Below are positions 9,955 through 19,652 of a DNA stretch of 64,000 nt, piece by piece. The translations under genes and the position numbers were made by a program. Below the pieces are notes generated by a model that made no database searches, was not told where the DNA came from, and worked only from the letters and a program-made list of their open reading frames with translations. Source of the stretch: Ctena decussata (lineage: Eukaryota > Mollusca > Bivalvia > Lucinida > Lucinidae); the NCBI GenBank assembly GCA_963989385.1, contig OZ022507.1, positions 52,649,400-52,713,399 on the forward strand. Reading direction: 5' to 3'. The stretch's first letter is position 1, and each line of letters opens with the position of its first letter.

Positions 9955-10035
9955 GCGCAGGCATGTAAATTGAATCAACGTTAATTCAACATCATGACGC
10001 TGAATCAACGCTGATCAATGTTGTTTAACAGCGGG
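9955..10035. mobile_element. Q palindromic MITE, copy 2 (decayed)
   Basis: GCAGGCATGTAAATTGAATC followed by AACGTTAATTCAAC, then CAGCGGGTGCAC. The AACGTT/TGAATCAACG core shows the family; pairing is imperfect. Confidence 0.55.
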
Positions 10036-10430
10036 TGCACACTGGTTAAACGTCACTTTAAAGGCTATATTTAACTCGCCAAAAGCTTCTATATCCAGCT
10101 GAAAGCATTTTACCTGCTGCATGCATTGGAAGATTTGACAAGACCAACCTCAATTTACTAGCCCAGCTAAATCAGGTAGGTCACTTGGATCACTGTGATC
10201 TTTCAAAATAAGCGGTTAGGTCAGCATCTTTGTTGTTCGCTTCATCAGGAGATTCCATGCGCACATGTTTCATTTTGTATTTGCGTTTTTCTAGTGAATT
10301 GCCGCCAAGATCGGGTCACGCTGTCATCACCATAGCTGCAGACGGTGCTTTCTAACAGCAGTCCTACTCTTCTGTTTTTTATTTCGGGCTGTGTATGTGT
10401 TTTTTTATACCATTAATTTGGAATCTATAT
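10036..10430. other. No recognisable feature
   Basis: Unique-looking DNA without coding, RNA or repeat signatures that I can name. Confidence 0.45.
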
Positions 10431-10652
10431 GAGCCGCGACACGAGAAAACCAACAAAAAGATTGTGCGCCCAGCGCAGACTCAGATCAGTCTGGGCATCC
10501 GCCCAGTCTGATCAGAGTCTTCGCTTTCCGCATGGAGGTAGATTAGACCCTTAGGTACCCTTAGAATCTTATCAGACTGGGCGGATGCACAGACTGATCC
10601 GAGTCTGTGCTGGGTGCACACCCACTTTGTTGGTTTTCTCGTGTCGCGGCTC
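10431..10652. mobile_element. F foldback element, copy 2
   Basis: The ends are GAGCCGCGACACGAGAAAAC and GTTTTCTCGTGTCGCGGCTC. The centre is shortened: GGAGGTAGATTAGACCC is joined nearly directly to the right arm. Flanks are AT-rich (ATAT / ATAC). Confidence 0.85.
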
Positions 10653-11227
10653 ATACAGCTGTTGTTCTTGTTTCCCTGATGTAGCCCAGGAGGCTCAGCG
10701 GAACGTGCTGAGAAATAAGGTAAAGACGCTTCGGCGATATTTCACCGTTTTTTGCTACTTAATTTTTTTTAAAGTTTGAAATATATTTCTGTTTATTTTT
10801 TTATTATTTTTTTTTAATTTCGTGAAAAGCGGGTTGGCGGAGGATCCAAAATACTAGCTCTAAGTAACTCTGTAGGACCGGTTGATGGGTACGGAGTATG
10901 AGCTAGTATCAAGGTTCACACTGGGCTGGCTCTTTATATTGCCTTTTCCGACATTAAGTAGCTTTTAGGTTTAATGCCACAAGGGACGCCACTCGTAATT
11001 TAATCTCGAACGTTAGTAATGCTTTATAACTGCCCTTACGTACCATCACCGCAACTTTGTAAACAGTTTATAACTATAAATTTCAGCCATTTATGGGCAA
11101 CAATTGAAACGATCGCCCCGAGGTGATGTAGGCAATCCGATACCCTTTCCCACGAGGCCTCATGTGATAATGCGTTAGATCGCCCACAGCAGCGACAGGC
11201 AATAGGTTCCATTGCATGAAACATTTC
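10653..11227. other. Unique DNA with a weak minus-strand exon-like frame
   Basis: On the minus strand, 11036-11227 is open (residues ..SHEASWERVSDCLHHLGAIV..) and ends at GATGGTACGTAAG, a plausible donor site. No acceptor is visible because the F3 element abuts it, and I do not recognise a family. I do not call a gene. Confidence 0.3.
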
Positions 11228-11466
11228 AGCCGCGACACGACAAAACCAACAAAGTTGCATGTGCGCCCAGCGAAGACTCAGATCAGCCTGCGCATCCGCC
11301 CAGTCTGATCAGAGTCTTCGCTGTGCGCTTAAAGAGTATTCTATAGTATATAAGCTACGTTCATGTCGACAGCGAAGGCTCTGATCAGGCTCGGCGGATG
11401 CCCAGGCTGATCTGAGTGTTCGCTGGGCGCACAAGCCATTTTGTTGGTTTTGTCGTGTTGCGGCTC
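11228..11466. mobile_element. F foldback element, copy 3
   Basis: CAGCCGCGACACGACAAAAC to GTTTTGTCGTGTTGCGGCTC. The ends belong to the 'GACAAAAC' variant rather than 'GAGAAAAC'. The centre lies in the opposite orientation to copy 1 (GCGCTTAAAGAG..TCATGTCGACAGCG). Confidence 0.85.
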
Positions 11467-11516
11467 AATTTTGTTTTATTATAAGCAGATAATGTAACGT
11501 ATTAATTTTGATGTTG

Positions 11517-11787
11517 GGCCGGGTAGCGCAATCGGTAGGGCACCTGACTCGTAAGTCAGAGGTCCTGGGTTCGAATCCCGGTCTGGCCACATACTTTCGT
11601 TTCTCCTTCCGCTGATTCAAGAAGGGCAGTTGTCAGTTACTGGCGAAAGTATGTGCACTTAGTACTGGTTAACCGCTTAGGAGGTCTAAGCCTGCCCAGG
11701 AATAGTGTGGTAAGGTTAACTGACCGTCCCGACATGACCTTAGTTGTTTACCGTGGACGTTAAGCATCAAATCAACCAACCAAAAAA
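11517..11787 (+). mobile_element. tRNA-derived SINE, family B, complete copy with target duplication
   Basis: The head GGCCGGGTAGCGCAATCGGT ... GGGTTCGAATCCCGGTC still folds like a tRNA with a CTCGTAA anticodon loop (CGT, Thr-like). The body carries CACATACTTTCGTTTCTCCT, GAAAGTATGTGCACTTAGTA and CGTCCCGACATGACC. The tail is ATCAAATCAACCAACCAAAA. ATTAATTTTGATGT at 11501-11514 is repeated exactly at 11788-11801, a 14 bp target-site duplication that proves LINE-style insertion. The intact duplication suggests a fairly recent event. It is not a working tRNA gene. Confidence 0.9.
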
Positions 11788-12037
11788 ATTAATTTTGATG
11801 TCGTAAAACAGAAAGCTTGCGAGTAATCGCCCTTGTTGGAACGACCCGCCCCGGTATGCCTTACTTACATGCATTTACCTTAATATTCTGTTATAAATCA
11901 TTGAACAAGAGTCAGACGAACCGTGTTGAGGTAGTGGACTTGCCCTTTCTAATCAGTTGGATGAGTCCATCTCTAGTTTTAGGGTTTTCTGGTGAATGTT
12001 TTAACCTTAACTTTATTTTACATAGAAATTCTGTAAA

Positions 12038-12091
12038 CAAACAGTGATGATCCTGATCAGAGCGGCGTCTGATCAGGGTAATCACTGTTTG
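12038..12091. repeat. H short hairpin, copy 1
   Basis: CAAACAGTGATGATCCTGAT pairs with ATCAGGGTAATCACTGTTTG around AGCGGCGTCTG. It is the same CAAACAGTG..CACTGTTTG design as 28311, 31948 and 40731. Confidence 0.7.
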
Positions 12092-12106
12092 CATTCGTCC
12101 CGCCCA

Positions 12107-12121
12107 CCCCCCCCCCCCCCC
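12107..12121. repeat. Poly-C tract
   Basis: A homopolymer of about 15 C. The length is unreliable in most assemblies. Confidence 0.85.
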
Positions 12122-12316
12122 GCCAAAAAAGGGGGTTTCCAGTTTGAAAAGGGCTTAAAGAAACCTAGGCAACTTACAGAAACGCAGCCACAAATAAAAC
12201 GCATTGTGTGAAAAGGACTTCAACCAATGTGCGTATCGCAAATACTCAAACCAGCTCGCACAACTGGTCAAAAGACGTTAAGCCTCTCACGTGACTCAAT
12301 AAAACACATATAATTG

Positions 12317-12552
12317 ATTCGTTGGTTGGTTGGTTTTCTTGGGTTTAACGGCCCTGTGAGACAGTATTTCAGTCTATATCGGGCCGTCTCCCAGAGAGAG
12401 GGAGAAAGAAAAGAGAAATAATAGAAGAGAGAAAAAAACTCCAAATATCCCCTGCCCTCACCTATTGCAAACACGGTAGGCCCTTTTATCCAAATAAGTA
12501 GGACGCCCCGGCACTGAAAGTTACAACTAGCATCATCGCCCGATCAGCACCC
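12317..12552. mobile_element. SINE fragments: (AACC)n-tailed 3' end and module M
   Basis: On the minus strand 12317-12392 reads CTGAAATACTGTCTCACAGG ... GTTAAACCCAAGAAAACC then (AACC)n, a typical molluscan SINE 3' end. Next to it, 12470-12552 (GTAGGCCCTT, AGTAGGACGCCCCGGCACTG, AGCATCATCGCCCGATCA) is a module shared with 54766-54880 and, inverted, 58810-58880. The frame reading through it has no gene support. Confidence 0.55.
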
Positions 12553-12681
12553 CCTAATTGATTCGTCTTAGCTTTTAAATGTCCAACTAATTTTGTCAGA
12601 AATTTTCCAAGAAGGAGCAGAAACTGATCATCTGAGGATACGCCTTGTTTCACGTGTGTCGATTTTATGTATTTCCTGGCC

Positions 12682-12829
12682 TGGCCGCGTAGCGCAGTCG
12701 GTAGAGCGTCTGACTCAAGAGCCAGAGGTCCCGGGTTTAATACACGGTCCCAGGAATAGTGTGGTTAGGGTAACTGACCATAGCTGTTTACCGTGGAGGT
12801 AAAGCGACAAAACAACAACAACAACAACA
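12682..12829 (+). mobile_element. SINE B, internally deleted copy
   Basis: The head GGCCGCGTAGCGCAGTCGGT .. GAGGTCCCGGGTTTAATACA joins directly to CCCAGGAATAGTGTGG, so the CACATACTTTCG part of the body is missing. The tail is AAAACAACAACAACAACAAC. Imperfect duplications TGTATTTCCTG and TGCATTTCCTG flank it. The anticodon loop is TCAAGAG, different from copy 1. Confidence 0.8.
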
Positions 12830-13640
12830 ATGCATTTCCTGCTCAGATCCAGGAACTTCAGAAAAAGTCGTTTTTACTGACCTATCGTAAAATAGACTTT
12901 AAGTGGAAACTCCTGTAAAAATTTGCAAAAATCACAAGATAATGGAAACATGCAGCTAATGTTCTTTTGTAAAGATGTACATATAGCCGGGAAGGTGTTG
13001 TGAAAAATAAGCTGTGTTCAGGGTCGTAGCTAGGAGATATTTGATAATACGTACATCATGTTTTATAGTTTTTTGAGGAAAAGTATAGGAGTTGAGCACC
13101 TAGGATAATTTCATAGGGTTATGTCTTTTGGTATTTTTTGTTCAATTATTGTTTATTTGATAAAATCTAAGAGGCAAATACGCAGGTGCATTTTGACAAA
13201 AATTAAACACGCATCTGCGTATTTGCGAATAGGTTTATATATCCTTGGTGTATCTCATTCCCCGTTTGGTATCAAAAATTAAAATTTCACAAATTTAACA
13301 TTGTGCCTATGGGAAAAAGTTGATATGGGACTCAATTTATTTTGACTGTATATTTAGCCTTCACTCTCTTCGCATATTCCATTATGTTCAAATGTACCCT
13401 TTTACGCAACGGCACTCCTTAGCATGTCTCAAACTGACATTCCTTTCATTATGTATACTAATTGGCGTTAATTGGTTGAGCGTTGACTCTCCCACAGGAC
13501 CGCCGTTTGTGTGCATGTTTCAGACCAGGAGTGGTTTAAGATAAAGAGGCCATAAATAACTTTGCAATAAATTACATCAATAGTTCATAATTTCTCGAAG
13601 TTTTATAAAACTACAACCTTAAAATATCTCCAGTTTTCAA
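12830..13640. other. No recognisable feature
   Basis: AT-rich unique DNA. A short imperfect inverted pair, GGCAAATACGCAGGTGCATT (about 13172) and AACACGCATCTGCGTATTTG (about 13206), is the only structure noticed. Confidence 0.45.
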
Positions 13641-13793
13641 CGGGAGCTAAACTCTAGCCTTCTAAGCTAGCAGTCTGATTGAGGCAGAATTATTCGAAAT
13701 GGTCAACCGGATCCTATTGCACACAGTCTTTCATTTTCAGCATTCCATCGGCTATGTATGACAATTAACAATACGGTTAAAAGGCTGTCATGA
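13640..13793 (+). mobile_element. SINE A, decayed copy
   Basis: The head lacks its start (GAGCTAAACTCTAGCCTTCT then AAGCTAGCAGTCTGATTGAG), followed by ATTGCACACAGTCTTTCATT and a ggttAAAAGGC..GTCAT body. It is closest to the copy at 54453. Confidence 0.6.
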
Positions 13794-13854
13794 GTATACC
13801 TATTTCAAAGTTTTAAATGCGTACTTCCTCCGTCAGTCATCTTTTGCGTCAAGT

Positions 13855-13942
13855 CCTAGTGAGCACATGACGTCAAAATGACATCGCTGCGACGTCTAAA
13901 CATCGCATCGACACCTCTACGACGTCGAAACGACGTCATATG
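13855..13942. mobile_element. P element, copy 6, right end replaced by minisatellite
   Basis: GTGAGCACATGACGTC.. GCATCGACACC..GACGTCGAAACGACGTCAT follows the P pattern, but the terminal TGTGCCCGCTGGG is absent and GAAAAGAC repeats begin instead at about 13948. Confidence 0.6.
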
Positions 13943-13947
13943 CTTTT

Positions 13948-14040
13948 GGCGAGAAAAGACAAAAAGACGCCATGCGAAAAGACGAAATAACGCCACGCGA
14001 AAAGACGAAATAACGCCACGCGAAAAGACGAAATAATGAC
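13948..14040. repeat. GAAAAGACG minisatellite, short block
   Basis: Units of CGAAAAGACGAAATAACGCC repeat about three times (13978, 14002, 14022) after GAAAAGACAAAAAGACGCC. It is the same sequence type as the larger array at 15066-15510. Confidence 0.85.
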
Positions 14041-14047
14041 ACTGCAT

Positions 14048-14185
14048 TTTTGGCTTCCTTCTCTGTGAGGGACAAGTCCTAAAGGAAAAAACTTTGCTTC
14101 TTTAGGAGCAAATTCTTTCGTTTAAGTACGAACCCTTTTAAGAAAGGATTTCTAACTAGGAAAAAATGAAGAGGAAGTCACAGAA
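14048..14185 (+). repeat. D repeat, copy 4
   Basis: TTGGCTTCCTTCTCTG, GGAGCAAATTCTTTCGTTTA, AAGAAAGGATTT and GAGGAAGTCACAGAAGTTG match the D pattern. It follows a P element at a short distance, as D3 and D6 do. Confidence 0.55.
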
Positions 14186-14666
14186 GTTGTTCCCCTTTGT
14201 ACAATTGGCGGAAGGGGGCACGTTTTCAATATAAAGGGGATCTCTCACGGAGGTGCATTTAGATTAGAAATACTTCCTTCAACAAAGAATTGTGTCTTGC
14301 TTCGATTGCAGCTCAGTGATACTATAATATTCTTAAATATTGGGACATATGCGTTAGCCAAAAGAGCAGTCTAATCAGGCTCTGCTCTGTCTACGATCGG
14401 CACGCCTTTAGAAAACTATAAACTTGTTCAAATTTTTGGTTAGCTGTCTGTTGACGAGAAACGTTCCCTTCATAATTTGTGAGAGATTACATGGTCAACA
14501 AGGTACTTAATCTTTTTGGTAGTTTAAGATCTAAACGAAGATATACATATGATGAAATTGTTTGGAGTATTTTTCTCCAAAACATAAGGACGGCTCAATT
14601 TCTCGTCTGTCCATTCAGTAGAAATACCATGATGACCTTCCTCATATTTTTGTAATGTTTCAAAAA

Positions 14667-14701
<35 letters not shown>

Positions 14702-15060
14702 ATTTTTGTGGCAAAAACTGCAATACGTCTTTAGTCCACTTCTCTACAGATTGCATTCTGATCAGGGTCTACACATTTTAATAAAAAAAAAACAAACACT
14801 TGTCTAAGTGTCTTAACTGTAATAACTGTACATCTTAATTGCAAAATGGTACCATACTTACATACTTGCCTACTCCAAATTAATTTTTAAAGTCTATCCT
14901 TATAATTTTTAGCCATCGAAAAAGAACATTAAATAGCATTTCAGTGCGAACAATGATCTGACTGCATCAGGAGCTGTGTTTGCAGTAGTCTGATATGAGT
15001 CTTCACAGTTTACTCAGACAATCTAAGTATTAGGAATCAATACAGTTATCAATAAAAGGG
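14186..15060. other. AT-rich DNA, poly-A run and degenerate H traces
   Basis: 14668-14700 is a 33-base A run with no SINE or pseudogene in front that I can identify. Phrases such as AGCAGTCTAATCAGGCTCTG (about 14367) and TGATCTGACTGCATCAGGAG (about 14953) look like decayed H hairpins. Nothing coding. Confidence 0.45.
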
Positions 15061-15065
15061 TATTT

Positions 15066-15510
15066 GTGTGTCGTTATTTCGTCTTTTCGCGACGCGTTAT
15101 TTCGTCTTTTCGTCTTTTCGCGTGGCGTAATTTCGTCTTTCCGCATGTCGTCTTTTCGTCTTTTCGCGACGAAAAGACGAAATAACACCATGCGAAAAGG
15201 CGAAAAGACGAAATAACGCCACTCGAAAAGACGAAAAGACGCCACGCGAAAAGACACCACGCAAAAAGACGACAAAGTACGACTTTTAAATGACGTCTTT
15301 TCGCATGACGTTTTTTCGTCTTTTCGCGCTGAGATTTCGTCTTTCCGCGTAGCTGGTTTCGTTTTTTCGTCTTCTCTCTTGGCGTTAAATTTCGTCTCTT
15401 TGTCTTTTCGCATGGCGTTTTCTTTTCATCGTTTCGTCTTTTCGCACGGCGTCTTTTCGTCTTTTCGCGTGGCGTCTTTTCGCGGCGAAAAGACGAAAAG
15501 ACGAAATGGC
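15066..15510. repeat. Bidirectional GAAAAGACG / CGTCTTTTC minisatellite
   Basis: About 445 bp made of CGTCTTTTCG blocks and their complement CGAAAAGACG, with ACGCC / GGCGT spacers and AAATAAC / GTTATTTC phrases. Orientation switches at about 15170 (T-rich to A-rich), about 15290 (back) and about 15487, so single strands can fold on themselves. The 127- and 150-codon frames here translate to Lys/Arg/Asp/Glu-rich tandem phrases and are not genes. Confidence 0.85.
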
Positions 15511-15900
15511 ACAAACCAGCCACCATATATATAGTAGAGAATATTTGTCTTTAAGTGGGAGGAGGTGACAGCCAATCAGAAGTCCCTCGGCTAGCATCTT
15601 GTACGTTTAGGCAATCTATTTTAGTAAACTGACTAAACATGCCAAAGGAGGATCATCTCGACACACGCTTTCTCACTGAAAAAAAAAAATAATAAAAAAT
15701 GAAATTAAATAAATTACACGACCCATAAACACAAGGAATTAAATATTCAAACAATGCGATTTCCAGTGTCAAAACCCCTTACGACGTACAGACACTGGCT
15801 GTCTTGCATGAACTACTTGAGAAATCATTTTAATTTGCAAACAGCATACATCCAGATCTACACTATTTGCCCCCAAGTCTATAAACCTCAATATGATATT
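15511..15900. other. No recognisable feature
   Basis: AT-rich unique DNA between the minisatellite and F4. Confidence 0.45.
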
Positions 15901-16176
15901 AGCAGCGACACGACAAAACCAACAAAGCGGCATGTGCGCCTATCAAAGACTCTGATCAGCCTGGGCACTTGCCCAGTCTGATTTGAGTCTTTGCTGGCGG
16001 CTTGGAGGTAGCTTGGTCCCTCCGCGAACCGATAAGCGCACAGCGAAGACTAAGATCAGCCTGGGTCTGAGTCTTTGCAGCTGCCCAGGCTGATCTTAGT
16101 CTTCGCTGTGCGCACATGCCACTTAGTTGGTATTGTCGTGCGCACATGCCACTTAGTTGGTATTGTCGTGTCGCGG
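15901..16176. mobile_element. F foldback element, copy 4 (rearranged)
   Basis: CAGCGACACGACAAAACC to GTCGTGTCGCGG. The right arm carries an exact 30 bp tandem duplication (16111-16140 = 16141-16170) covering CGCACATGCCACTTAGTTGG and the following bases. An inner palindrome, GACTAAGATCAGCCTGGGTC versus GCCCAGGCTGATCTTAGTC, is also present. Confidence 0.8.
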
Positions 16177-16304
16177 TGCGGGAAACATTATCATTATTTT
16201 TTTTCTTTAATTTTCCAGACGCAGGATTATTTTTTTTTTCGCATTAGTGTCTTATGGATTAAGATCATTTATGCCCCTAGTACTGAATGTCAATAGCGCA
16301 GAAG

Positions 16305-16412
16305 TATGTCTCTCGACTGGCCTCGGAAAAAAACACAGACCTTGGATGGGCGATCACTACCCTGTCACATGTCGCCGCCGGGTATCGAGCCCGAGCACCG
16401 GGTTCGCGTTCA
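16305..16412 (-). mobile_element. Possible SINE fragment
   Basis: On the minus strand the stretch reads CGAACCCGGTGCTCGGGCTC then GATACCCGGCGGCGACATGT then AGTGATCGCCCATCC. GGGCTCGATACCC resembles a tRNA B box. No A box or target duplication was found. Confidence 0.35.
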
Positions 16413-16847
16413 GAACATTTTGGTATCATATGTATATTATTTATAACCTAACCCAAAGTGGTTCGTTTTTCTAATGCCTGTTCTAATTACATTTTCCCAA
16501 TTTTTGTGGTGCTTTGGACTTTATTATAATGATCTTTTTCAGTGTGTCTTGTCTGCTTTTTTCTTTTTTCTTTCAATAATCATTTTAGCCTTGTGTTACC
16601 TTGCTAGGGAAAAGAGCCGCTTACTTCGGTTTTCTTTACCGCTATTACGTACTGTATTATTCCTAACAAATGCCCCTTTCTCCAATAAACGCCCTACCTC
16701 TTTTCCGAAAATAATGTTACATGTATACCGTTTTAACTTGTATGAATTCCTGTTTGCTACTCTGGATGAGGTAGCTCTTTGAACTAGGATCTATTCTTAA
16801 AGAATGTACTGCCAGTCAGCATATACTCTCCTTTTAAAGGTACATTT
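16413..16847. other. T-rich DNA, no gene
   Basis: The 102-codon plus-strand frame here (16474-16782) is hydrophobic because the DNA is T-rich. There is no signal of a conserved family. Confidence 0.45.
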
Positions 16848-17083
16848 GAGCCGCGACGCGAGAAAACCAACAAAGTGGTTGTTCGCCCAGCGCAGACTCA
16901 GATCAGCATCAGCATCCGTCTAGTCTGTGCAGAATCTTTCCTAAGCGCTTAAAGGGTATCTAAGGGTCTCAGCTACCCTCATGCGGACAGCGAAGACTCT
17001 GATCAGACTGGGCGGATGCCCAGGCTGATCTGAGTCTGCGCTGGGCGCACAACCACATTGTTGGTTTTCTCGCGTCGCGGCTC
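16848..17083. mobile_element. F foldback element, copy 5
   Basis: GAGCCGCGACGCGAGAAAAC to GTTTTCTCGCGTCGCGGCTC, with ATTT on both sides. The centre is in the reverse orientation (CGCTTAAAGGGTATCTAAGG..CTACCCTCATGCGG). The compensating change ACGCG in both ends keeps the terminal pairing. Confidence 0.9.
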
Positions 17084-17092
17084 ATTTACTGA

Positions 17093-17155
17093 GAGAGGAG
17101 GCAAAAAGTCGTTGCGTTGCTTCCTCTGAAAGTACAAGCGTATACACATTCGCCT
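17093..17155 (-). repeat. D repeat fragment, copy 5
   Basis: On the minus strand it reads AGGCGAATGTGTATACGCTT, GTACTTTCAGAGGAAGCAAC; compare GTGAATCGGTACACCTTCA..GAGAAGTAACTC at 1673. Short and diverged. Confidence 0.4.
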
Positions 17156-17390
17156 TAATACCAGAATACGTTAGATATATTTTGCTAGTGGCTAATCTAC
17201 AACACTTAAGTCTCTATCTAGCGCCCTTTCGTAAAATGCAACGCCTACAGGGCGTTCAATAGGATTAATACGGACTTAGCTTATGTATTGTAGTTAGTTT
17301 TCTCTTCCTGTTGGTGCCAAGGGTAGGCAATGTTTGATGATGATGGCTCTTCCTGAATATCTTCATTTAGGGCCACATTATGTCATTATG

Positions 17391-17608
17391 TAGGATCAAG
17401 TCGGGTAAATTCGGACAGTAGGTAAATTCGGACAGTGATATTGTTTCCTTTGTATGTCAGTTGTTTGGAATTAAAACAAAATTAACTGGGTAAACAGTGA
17501 AAGTCCTGATGAGACGGCTCATGATGAGCCGTCTAAATCTGGATTTTCACTGTTAGCAATGGTGTATGACCGAATTTACCTGCTGTCCGAAGTTACCCGA
17601 CTCGACCC
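17391..17608. mobile_element. R element, copy 1 (terminal repeats plus central hairpin)
   Basis: The left end TAGGATCAAGTCGGGTAAAT is followed by a duplicated TAAATTCGGACAGT. The right end is GACCGAATTTACCTGCTGTC then CGAAGTTACCCGACT. The centre is a CAGTGAAAGTCCTGATGAGA / TCTAAATCTGGATTTTCACTG hairpin. The same layout occurs at 57387-57593 and 57785-58001. Confidence 0.8.
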
Positions 17609-18285
17609 CATCTTCAAACAACGGGGCAGTCAGTTTGTCATGTGATATTCAGATCAGCTTTATCGATAGAGGCCTCAATGTTGGTTGTACATGTATGACT
17701 TGGGCCAATGCCATAGATGGCTGATGTGACAAGTGTAGTCTGATTTCAGTGCAGTCTGATCCGAGCCTTTAGTTGTCACCAACGTGGCATTGTTTGAAGT
17801 CATTATGTGGCTCATTAAATTTTTCTTTTTATTATGAGCCCTATCGGGTCGATACGACATGCTTTATTTTGCCAGATATGAGGGTTATCCAATAAGGTTT
17901 GCAAACGACAGAATCTGAGGTAACTGATAATGTACAGTGAATCAAGCTGGCCATATTCATTCATTTTATGTTTCCTTCTTCCAGCCAACGATTTCCAGGA
18001 ACGCCATAATTTTGCATCGCCGTTGAATACTAACACCAGAGATGCGGCGGTGACGTCTGGTTGTCTGTTTAAAATCCCTTAGCTTAATTAAAAATACTTG
18101 TACACATCTGAATTTTGCTGGGAGAAGAGAGAATAATAGTGAAGTAAGTAAATGGTACCTATGTTAAAATATTGTTGTCAGTAAAGATAATTGTTATTGT
18201 TCGACAAAAAATTACCATGTTTATTGAGAAACTTCGTCGCCGGGTATAAAAAATGAGTGTTTCAAAAAGATGCGTTCGCAACAGA
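17609..18285. other. No recognisable feature
   Basis: Unique DNA. A decayed H-like phrase (GTAGTCTGATTTCAGTGCAG then TCTGATCCGAG) lies near 17736. Confidence 0.4.
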
Positions 18286-18478
18286 TGATGGATGGATGGA
18301 TGACTTGCAATTTTACGTCCTTTTTAACAGTATGTCAGTCATATCATGATGATAGGTGGGCAATAATGAAAGGCTGTGTGCAATGGAATCCCGTTTGCCA
18401 TTGACCTACAATGGGGCTCGAACTCGGGACCGCTAGATCAACAGGCCAGCACTTAACCTACTGAGCTACCGGGGCTCC
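18286..18478 (-). mobile_element. SINE A, copy 3
   Basis: In minus orientation: tRNA-like GCCCCGGTAGCTCAGTAGGT and CCGAGTTCGAGCCCC at the high-coordinate end, the body ATTGCACACAGCCTTTCATT, and an (ATCC)n tail seen here as GATGGATGGATGGAT. Well preserved and complete. Confidence 0.85.
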
Positions 18479-18498
18479 TCACAACAGAGGAATTATTT

Positions 18499-18713
18499 TA
18501 GCCGCGACACGACAAAACCAACAATATGGTTGTGCGCCCACCACATCCGCCCAGTCTGATCAGAGTCTTCGCTCTTCGAAGGAGGTAGCTTAGACCCTTA
18601 GCTACCCTATGGGCACTTAACAAAGACTCTGATCAAACTAGGCGGATGCCCAGGCTGATTTGAACCTGTGCTGGGCGCACAACCACATTGTTGGTTTTGT
18701 CGTGCCGCGGCTC
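18499..18713. mobile_element. F foldback element, copy 6 (left arm shortened)
   Basis: AGCCGCGACACGACAAAACC to GTTTTGTCGTGCCGCGGCTC, with ATTT on both sides. About 20 bases of the left inner arm are missing (GCGCCCA joins CCACATCCGCCC). Confidence 0.85.
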
Positions 18714-18993
18714 ATTTCATGGAAGCGCATTTATTTGCCACGATAAAATATTCGTAAGATGCTGATAATATGTAGACATTAAAGAACACATCAGCCTGGT
18801 TCGGTATCATTTGCAGCCTTCGAAAACCAGAAGTAAACATCCCAAACTGAGATTTGATAAAATTTTGTTATGTTCTTTTGTTGCCTATTCATTTGTTTAC
18901 ATTCATTTTGCCTTGTGAAAATGACAACTGACTTTTAAGTTAAATAATAATAATAAAAAATTTCGAGGACGAATTCTTATAATTTGAAAGAAC

Positions 18994-19221
18994 GAGCCCC
19001 GACACGAGAAAACCAACAAAGTGGTTGTGCGCCAGCGCAGACTCAGACCAGCCTGGGCTTCCGCCCAGTCTGATCAGTCTTCGCTGTCCGCATGGAGGTA
19101 GACCCTTAGCTACCCTTTAAGCGCTTAGCGAAGAGTCTGATCAAACTTGTCGGATGCCCAGATTGATCTGAGTCTACGCGGGGCGCACAACCACTTTGTT
19201 GGTTTTCTCGTGTCGCAGCTC
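18994..19221. mobile_element. F foldback element, copy 7
   Basis: GAGCCCCGACACGAGAAAAC to GTTTTCTCGTGTCGCAGCTC. It lies under 300 bases from copy 6 in a tandem-like pair. The arms have small deletions (TGATCAGTCTTCGC lacks AGAG). Confidence 0.85.
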
Positions 19222-19574
19222 AATTATAAACCTATAGGCAGGAAAGTTTCCTACACTCACCTCTTGTTTCAAACGTCATGTTTGTGCAATTTTACCGTTG
19301 GTATCGCCTCACCTTTGCATTCCAAACGATCCCACTTTAACTAACGACGTCGTTAGTTTTGAACAACTGGCCCTACCCCGATACCTACGTCAACGAACGA
19401 TGTGACGTTACATGTAGATAACACAGGCCAGTGAACGAAAGACAAAAACACCAAAACACGTTGCTTGCGTGAAAAGGAGTCTTACGTGTAACCAATATGC
19501 GTTTCGCAAATACTCAAAAAAGCTTGCAGAACTACGCAAAATTATTACGGTCTTCACTTTGTGCCGACCTATTT

Positions 19575-19652
19575 GTCGCACAACGCTGAATCAACCTTAT
19601 ATCAAAGTTGATTCAACATTAAATGTTGGTTCAACCTTGTTTTGCCTGCTGG
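19575..19652. mobile_element. Q palindromic MITE, copy 3
   Basis: GCACAACGCTGAATCAACC.. AAAGTTGATTCAAC..GTTGGTTCAACCTTG ending TGCCTGCTGGG. Same core words as copies 1 and 2. Confidence 0.6.

Noticed and set aside
15030..15597. Lys/Arg/Glu-rich frames of 70-150 codons, minus strand
   Set aside because: They translate the GAAAAGACG minisatellite in several frames at once; such low-complexity proteins are a by-product of the repeat.
16474..16782. 102-codon hydrophobic frame resembling a membrane protein
   Set aside because: The hydrophobicity comes from T-rich DNA. There is no conserved motif and no sign of codon preference.
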